A stretch of 64,000 bases of DNA from Thermoguttaceae bacterium (lineage in GTDB: Bacteria > Planctomycetota > Planctomycetia > Pirellulales > Thermoguttaceae): NCBI GenBank assembly GCA_017550965.1, contig JAFZNK010000300.1, positions 49,822 through 113,821 of the forward strand. Reading direction: 5' to 3'. Below, in pieces: positions 18,201 through 26,403 of this stretch. A program made the position numbers and the translations under genes. Within the stretch, counting starts at the first letter, position 1, and every line of letters begins with the position of its first letter. A model generated the notes under the pieces. The model did no database searches, had not been told where the DNA came from, and saw only the letters and a program-made list of their open reading frames with translations.

Positions 18201-18690
18201 CCGGCTGTCCAATCCACTGAGCGACCCAGTCGTTCTGATCGACGACGCCCTGAATCCAATATCCGCCGTCGCTCCACGGACCGGCTTTATCGTCTTCGTC
18301 CCAAACGCGAACTTTCCAGTAACAATGTTGAAAGGTCTTTAAAGGCGCGCCCGCATACTCGACATAAAGCGAGTTGTCGGAAACAACTTTTCCGGAATCC
18401 CAAAGATCGCCGACTTCATTCTCAAGTCCTTCAATCGACGAACATACGATGATTTGATACGCCGATTGACGTTTTCCGTATATGTCGTTCTTTGAAGCGG
18501 GCCGAGAAGCCCAACTCAAGCGAGGATTAGCGACCCCAACCCCAACGGGGTTGGTGAGATTCTCCACCTGTTGACCAACTGCTTGCAACGAAGTATCCAC
18601 GACGTCGTCCGCGCGAGTAAAAGAAGCAAACGTCGCTAACCCAGCGCAAATCAGCGTACATACGACGCTTTTAATGAATGATCGTTTCAT
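15262..18690 (-). CDS. Secreted alpha-L-rhamnosidase (GH78)
   Basis: Exported glycosidase that releases terminal alpha-L-rhamnose from plant glycosides or polysaccharides. Signal peptide at about residues 1-27. Beta-sandwich domains come first: an Ig-like one containing NPVGVGVANPRLSWASR, then the jelly-roll N domain around residues 190-420. The (alpha/alpha)6 catalytic domain follows, then a C-terminal beta domain. The GH78 signature appears as TDCPHREKNGWTGDAQ near residue 720 (family consensus DCPQRDERxGWxGDA), keeping the acidic residues. The base-bearing segment is GTLWEDWNEGSSRNHIMFGD near residue 990. Length 1142 residues fits multidomain members. It is transcribed ahead of an SSS symporter gene. 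Confidence 0.93.
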   Translation of the reverse strand: MKRSFIKSVVCTLICAGLATFASFTRADDVVDTSLQAVGQQVENLTNPVGVGVANPRLSWASRPASKNDIYGKRQSAYQIIVCSSIEGLENEVGDLWDSGKVVSDNSLYVEYAGAPLKTFQHCYWKVRVWDEDDKAGPWSDGGYWIQGVVDQNDWVAQWIGQPEEVRPDVDLTGASWIAAASEQETDAGYALEYFRKEFVIDRPQDDFDAQNLAGTIYYAACQRFDIFVNGKKVGYSIGMVYNPDQLRSIDISEYLVPGKNVVAFAVDNKTKQANGTKFGDGTLYPTALISKIVVRTLDKSNAPANLSTPNRFGVPTDTVLSIGTDATWQASLEGKEGWNNLGFDASSWQSAVVKFDDVDGAPWGKLRRRTETISPCFQKTFDVKKRVKQATLAVCAPGLFEAYLNGAKVGDQLLTPSFTRYDRRLLYNVLDLTEEFQKNEESTAELQFVLGHSWYDVRSIVTWNFDAAPWRDFPRLLAQLELVYEDGSKETIATDPTWTYSTSPVVFDCVRQGEIINGAWEREILGDAVVVPAPLGEPKLVAQKNPVSRVKKTYTAKSVNQVKDGVWIVDMGQNNAGWARVKLHGQKKGDVVRFKYSERIVESGEIERHDIEMHFMEGTPACLTGMKGGFQTDFYFCNGEDEEYFEPRFTYNGYQYVEVVGLREEPKPEDFEGQTVSTDFRMISAFTCSNELLNKIQKATVRSYHNNFVAGYPTDCPHREKNGWTGDAQLACELAQYNFENTAGYEKWIDDICDEQKPNGDVAAIIPTGDWGYPWGNGPAWDSALVLIPWYLYVYRGDRKILEDAYDSMKKYVDYMTTRELPSGILSHGLGDWVFAKTNTPTEVTVTSYYYVDAKIVAQTAKLLGRDDDYAKYSQLAERICGNYNAALYKGDGVYSINSQTSESCPIHQGFAQALEQKDQQAVFARLVENVEKANGHFDVGIFGAKYILRTLSEGGRNDLALQLILQDTKPAYADWIQRGAGTLWEDWNEGSSRNHIMFGDVSAWFYQSLAGIKLAGAPDVVVASCEPENVAFKRFVVEPKCSLSECAAPGREPLTSVRAFVNSPYGLILSDWKWNDDKTELTVKVGVPANTMALVVLPCSDEQKCDVALGAEGAKVVEGKANAASYEVGSGLYVFVVSAK

Positions 18691-18776
18691 ATGAAATCCT
18701 TAACTACTAAAATCCTGCGTTCCAAATGACTATCGCCATTGAAACTAACAACACAAACGTATCGTTAAAAACGGCG

Positions 18777-20423
18777 TCATAGCAAACGACGCGCCTTAAT
18801 TTCCAAATACTTGTTGATTAAAGGAGTCGCAGCGTCTTCGGGAAAGACGTCAAGAGTTAACGCGCCTTTCGCTTCAAGCATGCGCAACGCCTTCTTTCTC
18901 CAATTCAAAATTTCCGACGCGGCGCCGGCGCGATAGAATAACTCTTCTTTAGTCGCGGCTTCTGCGGAAGAGTCGCGCCAAAATAATCGCTCGATTTCGT
19001 CGGTAGGTTCTCGTTCGGAACTAAACCGTTCTATCCATAGAGCCAGTTGACTCTTCTTTTTTCGTCTGTCGACTTCCCCGCCAGGCTCGTCGTTTTGCTT
19101 TCGTCTCAACTCCTCGTATTGTTCTACGGCGTCGAAAAGCGAATGTTCACGCAAAAACAGGCCCAACGGCAAATGGGCTCCGGAAAGATTTACCAACGAA
19201 TTCTCCACTAACGCAGCGTTGCGTTCGTCAAGAATATTGGTCGCCAAAACAACAAGAGCTCGCTTCGGCGAATTCTTTGCCAAATACTCAAACGCGCGAT
19301 CGTAGCGCGACTCGCAACGTTCTGGAAAAACGTCAAAAACTCCGCGAATAAGCGCGTTCATTTGGGAAATACCGCCGTGCGGAGGAACAAATTTACGCAC
19401 TTCGTCAGAAAAAATCAGGCACCCTACTTCGTCGCCCTGCTTTAACGCAATGTAAGCTAACGCAAGAGATGCGTTCAGCGCGGAGTCAAATAAAGTCGCT
19501 CCATTGGAACGATTCATCGTCGTCCGTCCCGCGTCGATCGCAATTATCACGCGTTGGTTGCGGGTCGTCTGGAAATCGCGCACTATTAACTTACTACGTC
19601 GAGCCGTCGCTTTCCAATCGATGAATTTATACTGATCGTCCTGAGTGTAGTCGCGCAATCTCTCAAACTCGGCGTCTTGTCCCACGCGACGCGTCTGGCG
19701 AACGCCCAGAAGAAATAACAGACTGGAACGTCCCAAAGTCTGAAACTGAGCAAGTTGACACAGATTTGGATATACTTGAAAAGAGGACTTGCAAGGAATC
19801 TTAAGGTATCGTTTCCACAAACCTAAAGCGCTCGTGTATCTGGTAAAAACAAACTCAAATTGAAAAGATCCGCGACGGTCCCAAACAAGTCGATAGCGCA
19901 GAGATTCCTGAGTATTGGGATCGATTTTTCTAAGTCCAAAGACGGCGGAAGAATCAGAGTCGCCCCCCGCTTTCTCGTCGCGTTCGGACAGGAGATCGTC
20001 TTCCGTCGCCGCCGGAAGAAAGCGCGAGTCCTTATTCGCATCGTCGATCAGTTCTAAAGAGACGGGCCGACCTGAACGATTGGCTACGACTAATTCCACA
20101 TCCAGAGGCTGTCCCAGTGAAACAATATGTTCCGCATGACGCGTAACGACTACGCCGCGTCCTTGAAACGCCACAGTTAGCCAATCTGCAAACACCGCCG
20201 CAAAGAAAAGAACGTCCAGCCCAAGAACGACATACAAGGGGACGCTCTCTTGTCCTAAAAGAAAAGAAAGACTCGAAGCGAGCGCGACGACCAAAAAAGC
20301 GTAAACTGTTAGTTTTGCGGGAAAAGTCTTGAAGAAAAACGCCGCGATTAACAACGGCAAAATAAGCGCCGGGAAAACGAGGTACAGCGCGTACTCAAGT
20401 ATAACGCTAAAATCGTTATCCAT
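18777..20423 (-). CDS. DUF58-domain membrane protein
   Basis: 548 residues. Two N-terminal membrane helices (about 10-32 and 38-80) are followed by a beta-rich segment. The DUF58 core follows, with the signature FERLRDYTQDDQYKFIDWKA near residue 250 and a von Willebrand A-like region starting VIIAIDAGRTTM. DUF58 proteins are normally encoded beside a MoxR ATPase; none is visible in the adjacent genes here. The C-terminal 120 residues are charged and helical. Function is not known beyond association with MoxR-type chaperone systems in other bacteria. Confidence 0.85.
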   Translation of the reverse strand: MDNDFSVILEYALYLVFPALILPLLIAAFFFKTFPAKLTVYAFLVVALASSLSFLLGQESVPLYVVLGLDVLFFAAVFADWLTVAFQGRGVVVTRHAEHIVSLGQPLDVELVVANRSGRPVSLELIDDANKDSRFLPAATEDDLLSERDEKAGGDSDSSAVFGLRKIDPNTQESLRYRLVWDRRGSFQFEFVFTRYTSALGLWKRYLKIPCKSSFQVYPNLCQLAQFQTLGRSSLLFLLGVRQTRRVGQDAEFERLRDYTQDDQYKFIDWKATARRSKLIVRDFQTTRNQRVIIAIDAGRTTMNRSNGATLFDSALNASLALAYIALKQGDEVGCLIFSDEVRKFVPPHGGISQMNALIRGVFDVFPERCESRYDRAFEYLAKNSPKRALVVLATNILDERNAALVENSLVNLSGAHLPLGLFLREHSLFDAVEQYEELRRKQNDEPGGEVDRRKKKSQLALWIERFSSEREPTDEIERLFWRDSSAEAATKEELFYRAGAASEILNWRKKALRMLEAKGALTLDVFPEDAATPLINKYLEIKARRLL

Positions 20424-20629
20424 TGTGTTTACCTCGTTTTAATTAACATGCGTTCCCGACAAGCAAACGCCCGTCCCAATCAACGACGTTATTCTAAACG
20501 AAATCGGCGAGGAAGTCAAACTTTTTAAACGACAAGTTCAGAAAAAGGAAAGATTTCTATTTTGGTTAACGTTCAGAAAAAACAATACGGAATTAAGACG
20601 TCAAAAAACAAGAGCAAAACGAACGCGAC

Positions 20630-20660
20630 AAAAAAAGAGCGCGTCAAAAACGACGCGCTC
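20630..20660 (-). terminator. Terminator of the rpmI-rplT transcript
   Basis: GAGCGCGTC and GACGCGCTC pair perfectly around a 6-base loop, followed on the minus strand by a T-run. The remainder of 20424-20710 shows no gene. Confidence 0.85.
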
Positions 20661-20710
20661 TTATTCGTTCTATCAAACGACAAATTCCGATATTTCGGAC
20701 AACAGGGAAA

Positions 20711-21067
20711 TCAAAGTCCCAAAGCCTTCTTGGCAAGGGCGACGACTTCGCTGAAAGCCTTTTCGTCTGCAACGGCAAGGTCGGCAAGCATCTTGCGATC
20801 CAAGGCAATATTCGCCTTCTTGAGACCGCTAATGAACTGGCTGTAACGCAATCCTTGCATACGGACGGCGGCGTTAATGCGGATAATCCACAACTTGCGG
20901 AAATCTCGTTTTCGCACGCGACGGTCGCGCGTTGCGAATACGTCGGCACGCAAGACGGTTTCCTTCATGGAACGCAACAGTTTACCGCGTCCGCCGCGGA
21001 ACCCCTTGGCTCGCTTGAACAGTCTTTTCTTCGCTCGACGACGAGCCGCGCCTTTATCAACTTTCAT
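20711..21067 (-). CDS. rplT: 50S ribosomal protein L20
   Basis: 118 residues, the normal length. It has the basic N-terminal helix ([20 protein letters not shown]) and the conserved core [20 protein letters not shown] and [18 protein letters not shown]. It binds 23S rRNA early in large-subunit assembly. I place the start at the ATG at 21067, with AAGGA eight bases upstream, not at a TTG 24 bases earlier. It follows rpmI on the same strand after a long 217-base spacer. Confidence 0.97.
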   Translation of the reverse strand: MKVDKGAARRRAKKRLFKRAKGFRGGRGKLLRSMKETVLRADVFATRDRRVRKRDFRKLWIIRINAAVRMQGLRYSQFISGLKKANIALDRKMLADLAVADEKAFSEVVALAKKALGL

Positions 21068-21284
21068 CTCAACATTCCTTAGTACAAACAATTCTATCGA
21101 AGTCGGTCAATTCGCTTGAACTCAAACGAAAAGCTCGCGACGACGTCGATATTCGACGAAAACCAGGCCCCGAATTCAACGTTTCGGCGTTTACGACCCG
21201 TTTTCAGAAACCGCGAAACTCCCTAACGCGACCTGAGGAGAACGCGGAACAATCGGCGGAATCAACCGCCGAACAAGGAATCGA

Positions 21285-21488
21285 TTAAAGTCCGCCTTTT
21301 CCGAGGGCTTTGATCAATCTCTTTTCTTCGCAGGTAGCAACGGGATCGGTTCCGCGAAGGTTGCGGACGCGTTTGCTATCCATGCGCCAAGCCAAGTGGC
21401 TCGTTCCGCTGTGTCGGTGTTTAACTTTTCCGTTAGCGGTAACGCGAAAACGCTTGGCAACTCCCTTATGGGTCTTAACTTTAGGCAT
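21285..21488 (-). CDS. rpmI: 50S ribosomal protein L35
   Basis: 67 residues. It begins MPKVKTHKGVAKRFRVTANG and contains KHRHSGTSHLAWRMDSKRVRNL, characteristic of L35. rplT lies downstream, as in most bacteria, but infC (IF3), which usually precedes rpmI, is not here: the next gene upstream is a TrhA/hemolysin III protein. A 7-bp hairpin TCGGCGG/CCGCCGA lies just after the stop codon (21253-21272). Confidence 0.96.
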   Translation of the reverse strand: MPKVKTHKGVAKRFRVTANGKVKHRHSGTSHLAWRMDSKRVRNLRGTDPVATCEEKRLIKALGKGGL

Positions 21489-21723
21489 CGAATTACCTTC
21501 ATCTCGTTAAAAGTTGCTTAATCTCGACAATCGCGCTAAACGAAACGCTTAACGTTTATCGATTTCGTTACGAAGCGCCGAGCGGCAAACGCCCGCTCGA
21601 CACAACAGGTTTTCGGATTGTACCAAAAAAGAGCGGAAAGACAAGGGGGCTTCCGTTTTTTTCCAGAAATTACCCCCTCAAAAACAACGCCGCCGATTCG
21701 CTCCCTTTAAGGGCAAGTCGTCC

Positions 21724-22443
21724 TCAACCAATCGCCCAAAATAGCGAAAAGAAGTGAAAGATACTACCGCCCACAACAAAAAGATGCCAGAGAGAATGCA
21801 TCCAGCGAATTTTCTTAATGACGAAAAACGCAACCCCAAGCGTATAGGAAACGCCCCCTAACAAAAGCATGTTCCACGACGCGTGTGGCAAAACAGCGCA
21901 AAGCTGGCGCGAAATCAACATGCCAAACCACCCCATAACGAGGTAGAGGATCAGCGTAAATAATCTGGCGCGTTTCTCGTAAACGCAATATGCGACAATA
22001 CCGACAATAGCAAGCGCCCATTGAGTTCCAAAGAGCCACCAACCGGCGCTGCTGTAAAGAGGGCCAAGACAAAAGGCCGTGTACGAACCGGCGATAAGAA
22101 TAAAAATCGCCGAATGATCCAAGCGAGCGAAGACGCGTTTCCCTTTCGAAGGAGGCAATGCATGGTATAACGTCGAAATCAGGTAGAGAATCAGCATCGA
22201 CGCGCCAAATATCGTGTAACCGACAACATACCCTCCGACAATCCCACTGGGCGCGTATGACGCCGCTCGAACGATTAACAAAACCAGGGCGGCGACTGAC
22301 AAACCAGCGCCGACCCCGTGAGTGATCGCGTTGGCAATCTCTTCTCCAAGCGAATATGGAGACGCGTTCTTTCTGACGACGTCAATCTCTTTTGGCGCCA
22401 TGGGATTTGAAGCAAACTCGTTAGCGACGACGGTATTCATCAT
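21724..22443 (-). CDS. TrhA/hemolysin III family membrane protein
   Basis: 239 residues with seven predicted membrane helices. Family motifs include NAITHGVGAGLSVAALVLL near the N-terminus, LYHALPPSKGKRVFARLDHS and SYTAFCLG in the middle, and HSLWHLFVVGGSIFHFFS at the end. The conserved His and Asp residues are typical of the PAQR/CREST-like superfamily. Members in Gram-positive bacteria have been linked to membrane-fluidity control; a haemolytic role is not implied. It starts 234 bases upstream of rpmI. Confidence 0.88.
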   Translation of the reverse strand: MMNTVVANEFASNPMAPKEIDVVRKNASPYSLGEEIANAITHGVGAGLSVAALVLLIVRAASYAPSGIVGGYVVGYTIFGASMLILYLISTLYHALPPSKGKRVFARLDHSAIFILIAGSYTAFCLGPLYSSAGWWLFGTQWALAIVGIVAYCVYEKRARLFTLILYLVMGWFGMLISRQLCAVLPHASWNMLLLGGVSYTLGVAFFVIKKIRWMHSLWHLFVVGGSIFHFFSLFWAIG

Positions 22444-22476
22444 AATTCCTCAAAAATGAAGACGCTCAAAGAGTCC

Positions 22477-23421
22477 TTACGGAATCATCTTGATCGCGCG
22501 AAGCCAGTTCTCGCAATTCTTATTCCATTGAGCGGCGACGCCTTTGTCAGGGCGAATTCCATATCCATGACCTCCGCTTACCGGAATATGCAATTCGCAC
22601 GGAACGCCGACCTCGCGCATCTTGACGTAGTATCGAGCGGAAGCCGCCGCGCGGTTAGCGTCGTCGTTCGCGACGGAAATAAAAGTCGGCGGAGCGTTCG
22701 CGTCAATGTGAACAGACTCGGAAAGACCGGATTCCGAGCTCATGTCGTTTTCGCTGTTCATAAGATAGGCGGGATAAATAGGGATCGCAAAATTGGGACA
22801 GCAATCGATTTCGTCGACCGAGTCGACAGGGTCGTAGGTCTTCGTCGCGTAGTCAAGGGCGGCGCAAACTGTCAAATGCCCTCCGGCGGAAAAACCGAGC
22901 ACGCCGACCTTTTCCGGATCGATTTTCCATTCCTCCGCGTGAGCGCGGGTAAGCCGAATAGCCCGTTGCGCGTCTTGCAAAGGAGCCCAATGTTTCGGAA
23001 GTCCTTCGCGACGAGGAACTCGATATTTAACAACGACAGCGGATACGCCGATGCTGTTGAGCCATTCGGCGATCTCGGACCCTTCGTGATTATACGCTAG
23101 AATCGAATAACCGCCGCCGGGAAAAACGACGACGCAAGCGCCGTTGGGGTTATCAGCCGGGTAAAAGGCCATCGTTGGAATAGAAACGTTGCTAACGCGC
23201 ACAATCGGAATATCTTCGGAACCTGGAGTCCATTTCTCCTCGCCGATATTTTCGGGAATCCCCCCAGGAGGAAGATCGGGCCACAAATTCAACGTCGTTT
23301 CAGGGGCGGAAACGAACTGAGCGACGTCGGCGGGAATCCCAGCGACGTCTTCGGCAAAAGAAGGAATAAAAGTGGATACGATTATTGTCAAAACGCTGAA
23401 AGCGACAAACTTTACCTGCAT
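22477..23421 (-). CDS. Secreted alpha/beta-hydrolase esterase, copy A
   Basis: 314 residues with a signal peptide (MQVKFVAFSVLTIIVSTFI). The oxyanion-hole region is VVFPGGGYSILAYNHEG, the nucleophile elbow is GVLGFSAGGHL, and the probable catalytic His lies in VSGGHGYGIR near the C-terminus. It is of the acetyl-xylan-esterase or feruloyl-esterase-like type often annotated as endo-1,4-beta-xylanase B. It is a close relative of the gene immediately upstream, a tandem duplication. I use the ATG at 23421 (AGGGA eight bases upstream) rather than the one 18 bases earlier. Probable job: removing acyl groups from plant polysaccharide. Confidence 0.85.
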   Translation of the reverse strand: MQVKFVAFSVLTIIVSTFIPSFAEDVAGIPADVAQFVSAPETTLNLWPDLPPGGIPENIGEEKWTPGSEDIPIVRVSNVSIPTMAFYPADNPNGACVVVFPGGGYSILAYNHEGSEIAEWLNSIGVSAVVVKYRVPRREGLPKHWAPLQDAQRAIRLTRAHAEEWKIDPEKVGVLGFSAGGHLTVCAALDYATKTYDPVDSVDEIDCCPNFAIPIYPAYLMNSENDMSSESGLSESVHIDANAPPTFISVANDDANRAAASARYYVKMREVGVPCELHIPVSGGHGYGIRPDKGVAAQWNKNCENWLRAIKMIP

Positions 23422-23472
23422 ATTGTTATCCCTAATCATTTAGACCGCAAACCAAAAGTTCCGTATTTTGCA

Positions 23473-24432
23473 TTACGGAATCATTTTAATGACGCGAAGC
23501 CACTTCTCGCAATTCTCGATCCATTCAGTCGCATATCCCCACCCTTCGCGAATACCAAATCCATGTCCGCCCTCGAGAGGAATATGCAACTCGCAAAGAA
23601 CGCCTTTCTTTTTCAACTCGCAGTAAAAAATAGCGGAGGCGAAACCTCGATTAACGTCGTCGGAAGCAACGGCGATAAAATGGGGAGGCGCGTTTGGATC
23701 GATGCGAATAGCGTCCGACAATTTCAATTCGCCAAATTCGTTATGATCTTCGATCAGGTAACCGGGGTAAACAGGAACTGCAAAATTCGGTTTCACATCA
23801 AATTTGTCGACGTCGTCGATAGGCTCGTACGTTTGAGTTTCCGATTCGTTCGCAGAAGCAATTGCCAAATGACCTCCTGCGGAAAAACCGAGAACGCCGA
23901 CTTTATCGGGATCGATTTTCCATTCTTCAGCTTTAGACCGAATCAAACGAATAGAGCGCTGCGCGTCTTGAAACGCAGCCCAATAACGAGGAAGCCCTTC
24001 CCGACTTGGAACCCGATACTTTAGCACGCACGCGGACACGCCGATTTTATTGAACCATTTGGCAATATCGGCGCCCTCGTAGTTATAAGCAAGAGTCGAA
24101 TAACCGCCGCCTGGGAAAATGAGAACGCACGCCCCGTTGGGATTTTGGGCGGGATAAAACGACAGCGTCGGAATGGAAACGTTATACACGAAGACGCTGT
24201 GATATTGGTCGCCGACGTCTTTCCAAACCTCGTCCCCGATATTGTCTGGAATTCCTCCTGGCGGCGTCGCCGGCCAGACGTTTATGACTGTTTCCGGAGC
24301 CGGCACATACTGCGCAACGTCGCCCGGAATACCGGCGACGTCTTCCGCCAAAACGGCAACGCTCGACGTCGACAACAAAACGCTCGCTAATGACAATGCG
24401 AAAACCACGCTAATCGTTCGTTTAACAAACAT
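23473..24432 (-). CDS. Secreted alpha/beta-hydrolase esterase, copy B
   Basis: 319 residues, similar along its length to the gene 51 bases downstream. Shared blocks include AEDVAGIP near the N-terminus, AEEWKIDP and GVLGFSAGGHLA. The signal peptide runs to about residue 29 (SSVAVLAED). The Ser nucleophile (GFSAGG) and terminal His (EGGHGFGIR) are present. The copies differ most in the segment after the signal and around the cap region, suggesting different acyl substrates. The pair is probably one transcript. Confidence 0.85.
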   Translation of the reverse strand: MFVKRTISVVFALSLASVLLSTSSVAVLAEDVAGIPGDVAQYVPAPETVINVWPATPPGGIPDNIGDEVWKDVGDQYHSVFVYNVSIPTLSFYPAQNPNGACVLIFPGGGYSTLAYNYEGADIAKWFNKIGVSACVLKYRVPSREGLPRYWAAFQDAQRSIRLIRSKAEEWKIDPDKVGVLGFSAGGHLAIASANESETQTYEPIDDVDKFDVKPNFAVPVYPGYLIEDHNEFGELKLSDAIRIDPNAPPHFIAVASDDVNRGFASAIFYCELKKKGVLCELHIPLEGGHGFGIREGWGYATEWIENCEKWLRVIKMIP

Positions 24433-24634
24433 TGTTCCACCATGTTAAAAATGATCGATCGTCTCAAAAAGTTGAAAAACTCAACTACTGGTAGTATTAC
24501 TGTTCCCGCGCAAAAAGTCAAGTATCGACAAAAAAGGGATAGAAAAAGTCTCTAAACGCTATTATCGCTAAACAAAACGAACATTCATTCCGTCGCGAAC
24601 GGCTTGCGATCAAAAACAGCGACGTCAAGAAAGC

Positions 24635-24662
24635 AAAAAAGCCAACCCAATTCAGGTTGGCC
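24635..24662 (-). terminator. Terminator of tRNA-Ser
   Basis: GCCAACC pairs with GGGTTGGC (minus-strand reading) around a 6-base loop, followed by six T, immediately after the tRNA 3' end. Confidence 0.85.
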
Positions 24663-24668
24663 ATAAAG

Positions 24669-24750
24669 CGGAGGACACGGGACTCGAACCCGCAACCCCG
24701 TTAAGGGCACCTCATTTCCAATGAGGCCGCTAGCCATTCGCTTATCCTCC
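24669..24750 (-). tRNA. tRNA-Ser (anticodon GGA)
   Basis: 82-base class II tRNA. The acceptor is GGAGGAT with GTCCTCC, discriminator G. The anticodon stem CCTCA/TGAGG holds the loop TTGGAAA, giving anticodon GGA (serine). A long variable arm contains CCC-TTAA-CGGGG. The T arm has GGGTTCGAGTCCC. CCA is not encoded. It has its own promoter and terminator. Confidence 0.95.
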
Positions 24751-24763
24751 GACGGACGTGGTC

Positions 24764-24791
24764 ATTATATTATCCCTTCCCCTTTCTTCAA
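24764..24791 (-). promoter_or_regulatory. Promoter of tRNA-Ser
   Basis: Read on the minus strand: TTGAAG, 16-base spacer, TATAAT, ending about 13 bases upstream of the mature tRNA. The -10 is perfect. Confidence 0.7.
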
Positions 24792-25055
24792 GGGGTGAAT
24801 TTGCTTTTTTTAAAAAATACCGAACGTCGTTTTAGAAGGAAAGAAATCAAAATGAAAAAGGGAAAAACGTCTTTACCGGCGTCGATAAAATGGCTAAACT
24901 CCGGAAGTCCTTCCCTTGTTCTCGCTCAACCGTTCAACGCCGGAACAAGCGAACGCGGAGGGACCGTTAAGAAAACGCTAAGAACTAAACGACTAAAGCG
25001 ACGCATGTCGCGTCGTTTTACGATCCTCTTACCGCCAAGTAAGTTAGGGGAGATT

Positions 25056-26303
25056 ATGAACAAATTGAACTTCGTTTTACCGACGTCAATCGCAGTGTTG
25101 CTTGCTTCGTTGTTTGCCGTTGGGACGTCTGCCTTCGCGCAAGGTTTCAGCAATTATGTCGTGCCTCAAACGGCTCAAGGAGCCGCAAACGTCGCTCAAC
25201 AAACTCCGCGAGTTCAACAAGAAGGAACGGTCGCTCCCACGACGATTCAGCCGTCCGTTCAACCTGCCGTTCAATCTGCCGAACCCCAACCGACCCCCGC
25301 GCCGCAACCTCAACAACAAAATCCGGCGGCCAATAACGCGCAGGGCGGGTATGTCGCCGATCAGCAAGCTAAAAGCGCGATCGTTCAACCTCCCGAGACG
25401 TACAATCCTTCAAAAGAAGAGCTCGCGAGTCTCGACGAGTTTTTGAAACGATGGGAAGAACACGGTAAAAAAATCAAAAGAGTCTCGTGCAAAGTTCATA
25501 TGCGCGAATTCGACAGCGTGCTCCAACAGGACGCCAAACGTCCTGTCGCGCACACCTGGGGCGAATTTAAATTCATCACGCCCAATCAAATTTCTTATCA
25601 TATTTTGGGCGAGTTCGAATACAGCGACGCCCAGCCTGAAGGACAGTGGAAACAGGGACAGAACGAGTGGCAAGTCGTTCTTGACGGCAAGTCGTTTACC
25701 CAATATGATTTCCAAAACAAGAAGGCCGTCGTCTATCAAATTCCGACCGAGGAACAAAATATTGACCTGACGATGGACAACGGACAGTTTCCCCTGTTTT
25801 TTGTCGCAAAAGCTGAAACGCTGAAATCAAGATTCTATCTCCGGATCATCACGCCGAAAGCTAAGCAAAAAACAGAAGTCTGGATCGAAGCTTTTCCGCG
25901 ATACGCGCGCGACGCGCAACAATTCAAATCCATCACAGTTTTATTGAATTTAAAAGATTTACAACCTTCTTACATGCGCAGAGTCAGCGCCAACGGCAAG
26001 AGCAAAACAGACCTCACCTTTGAGAACGTCGCCGTCAACAAAGGCGTATGGAACATCGAAGGAAGCGTCGATCCTTCCTGGACAAAAGAAGTTAAAGACG
26101 AACAGTTTTCTATTTTGAATCAGCAAACTGTCGTAACCGAGGGCGGAACAAGAGCGATTGTCGTCACAGACCCCGCGAAGTTTCCGTCTTCAAGAAAACC
26201 TCAAACTCAAGCGGCGCGTCAAAATCAAGCGGAACTAAACGCCAGACCCCAAACGCGTTCGACAAGCGCGGCTCAGACGTCCGCGTCCTCCAAGAGATTT
26301 TAG
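25056..26303 (+). CDS. Secreted protein with planctomycete TIGR03009 domain
   Basis: 415 residues. Signal peptide ends near SAFAQ (residue 29). A Gln/Pro-rich linker (about 30-115) contains VQPAVQSAEPQPTPAPQPQQ. A domain of about 230 residues follows, matching the planctomycete-specific TIGR03009 family by eye: LDEFLKRWEEHGKKIKRVSC, then GQFPLFFVAKAETLKSRFY, VWIEAFPRYARDAQQFKSI and LTFENVAVNKGVW. The fold may be related to lipoprotein-carrier (LolA/LolB-like) half-barrels; this is inference and the family has no assigned function. The tail is Gln/Ser/Thr-rich. The frame is open back to 24795, but the ATG at 25056 has AGGGG upstream and starts the signal peptide. The 305 bases before it hold only the tRNA promoter and leader. 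Confidence 0.75.
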   Translation: MNKLNFVLPTSIAVLLASLFAVGTSAFAQGFSNYVVPQTAQGAANVAQQTPRVQQEGTVAPTTIQPSVQPAVQSAEPQPTPAPQPQQQNPAANNAQGGYVADQQAKSAIVQPPETYNPSKEELASLDEFLKRWEEHGKKIKRVSCKVHMREFDSVLQQDAKRPVAHTWGEFKFITPNQISYHILGEFEYSDAQPEGQWKQGQNEWQVVLDGKSFTQYDFQNKKAVVYQIPTEEQNIDLTMDNGQFPLFFVAKAETLKSRFYLRIITPKAKQKTEVWIEAFPRYARDAQQFKSITVLLNLKDLQPSYMRRVSANGKSKTDLTFENVAVNKGVWNIEGSVDPSWTKEVKDEQFSILNQQTVVTEGGTRAIVVTDPAKFPSSRKPQTQAARQNQAELNARPQTRSTSAAQTSASSKRF

Positions 26304-26332
26304 TTAGTCGTCAGACGACGCCGTTATCCTAT

Positions 26333-26376
26333 AAAGACGCCCGTCGGGATCCTCGTCCGGACGGGCGTCTTTTATT
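26333..26376. terminator. Bidirectional terminator
   Basis: AAAGACGCCCGTC (26333-26345) pairs perfectly with GACGGGCGTCTTT (26360-26372), with T-rich ends on both strands. It separates the convergent TIGR03009 gene and the phenylacetate-CoA ligase gene. Confidence 0.88.
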
Positions 26377-26403
26377 AAACGACAAACTGAACAAAGCTCG
26401 GCG

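Noticed and set aside
21630..21665. CGGAA/TTCCG with flanking T-runs upstream of rpmI
   Set aside because: Only five pairs and a long loop; too weak to call a terminator.
24795..25055. N-terminal extension of the TIGR03009 protein
   Set aside because: Would place 87 basic residues before a proper signal peptide; the ATG at 25056 has a good ribosome site.
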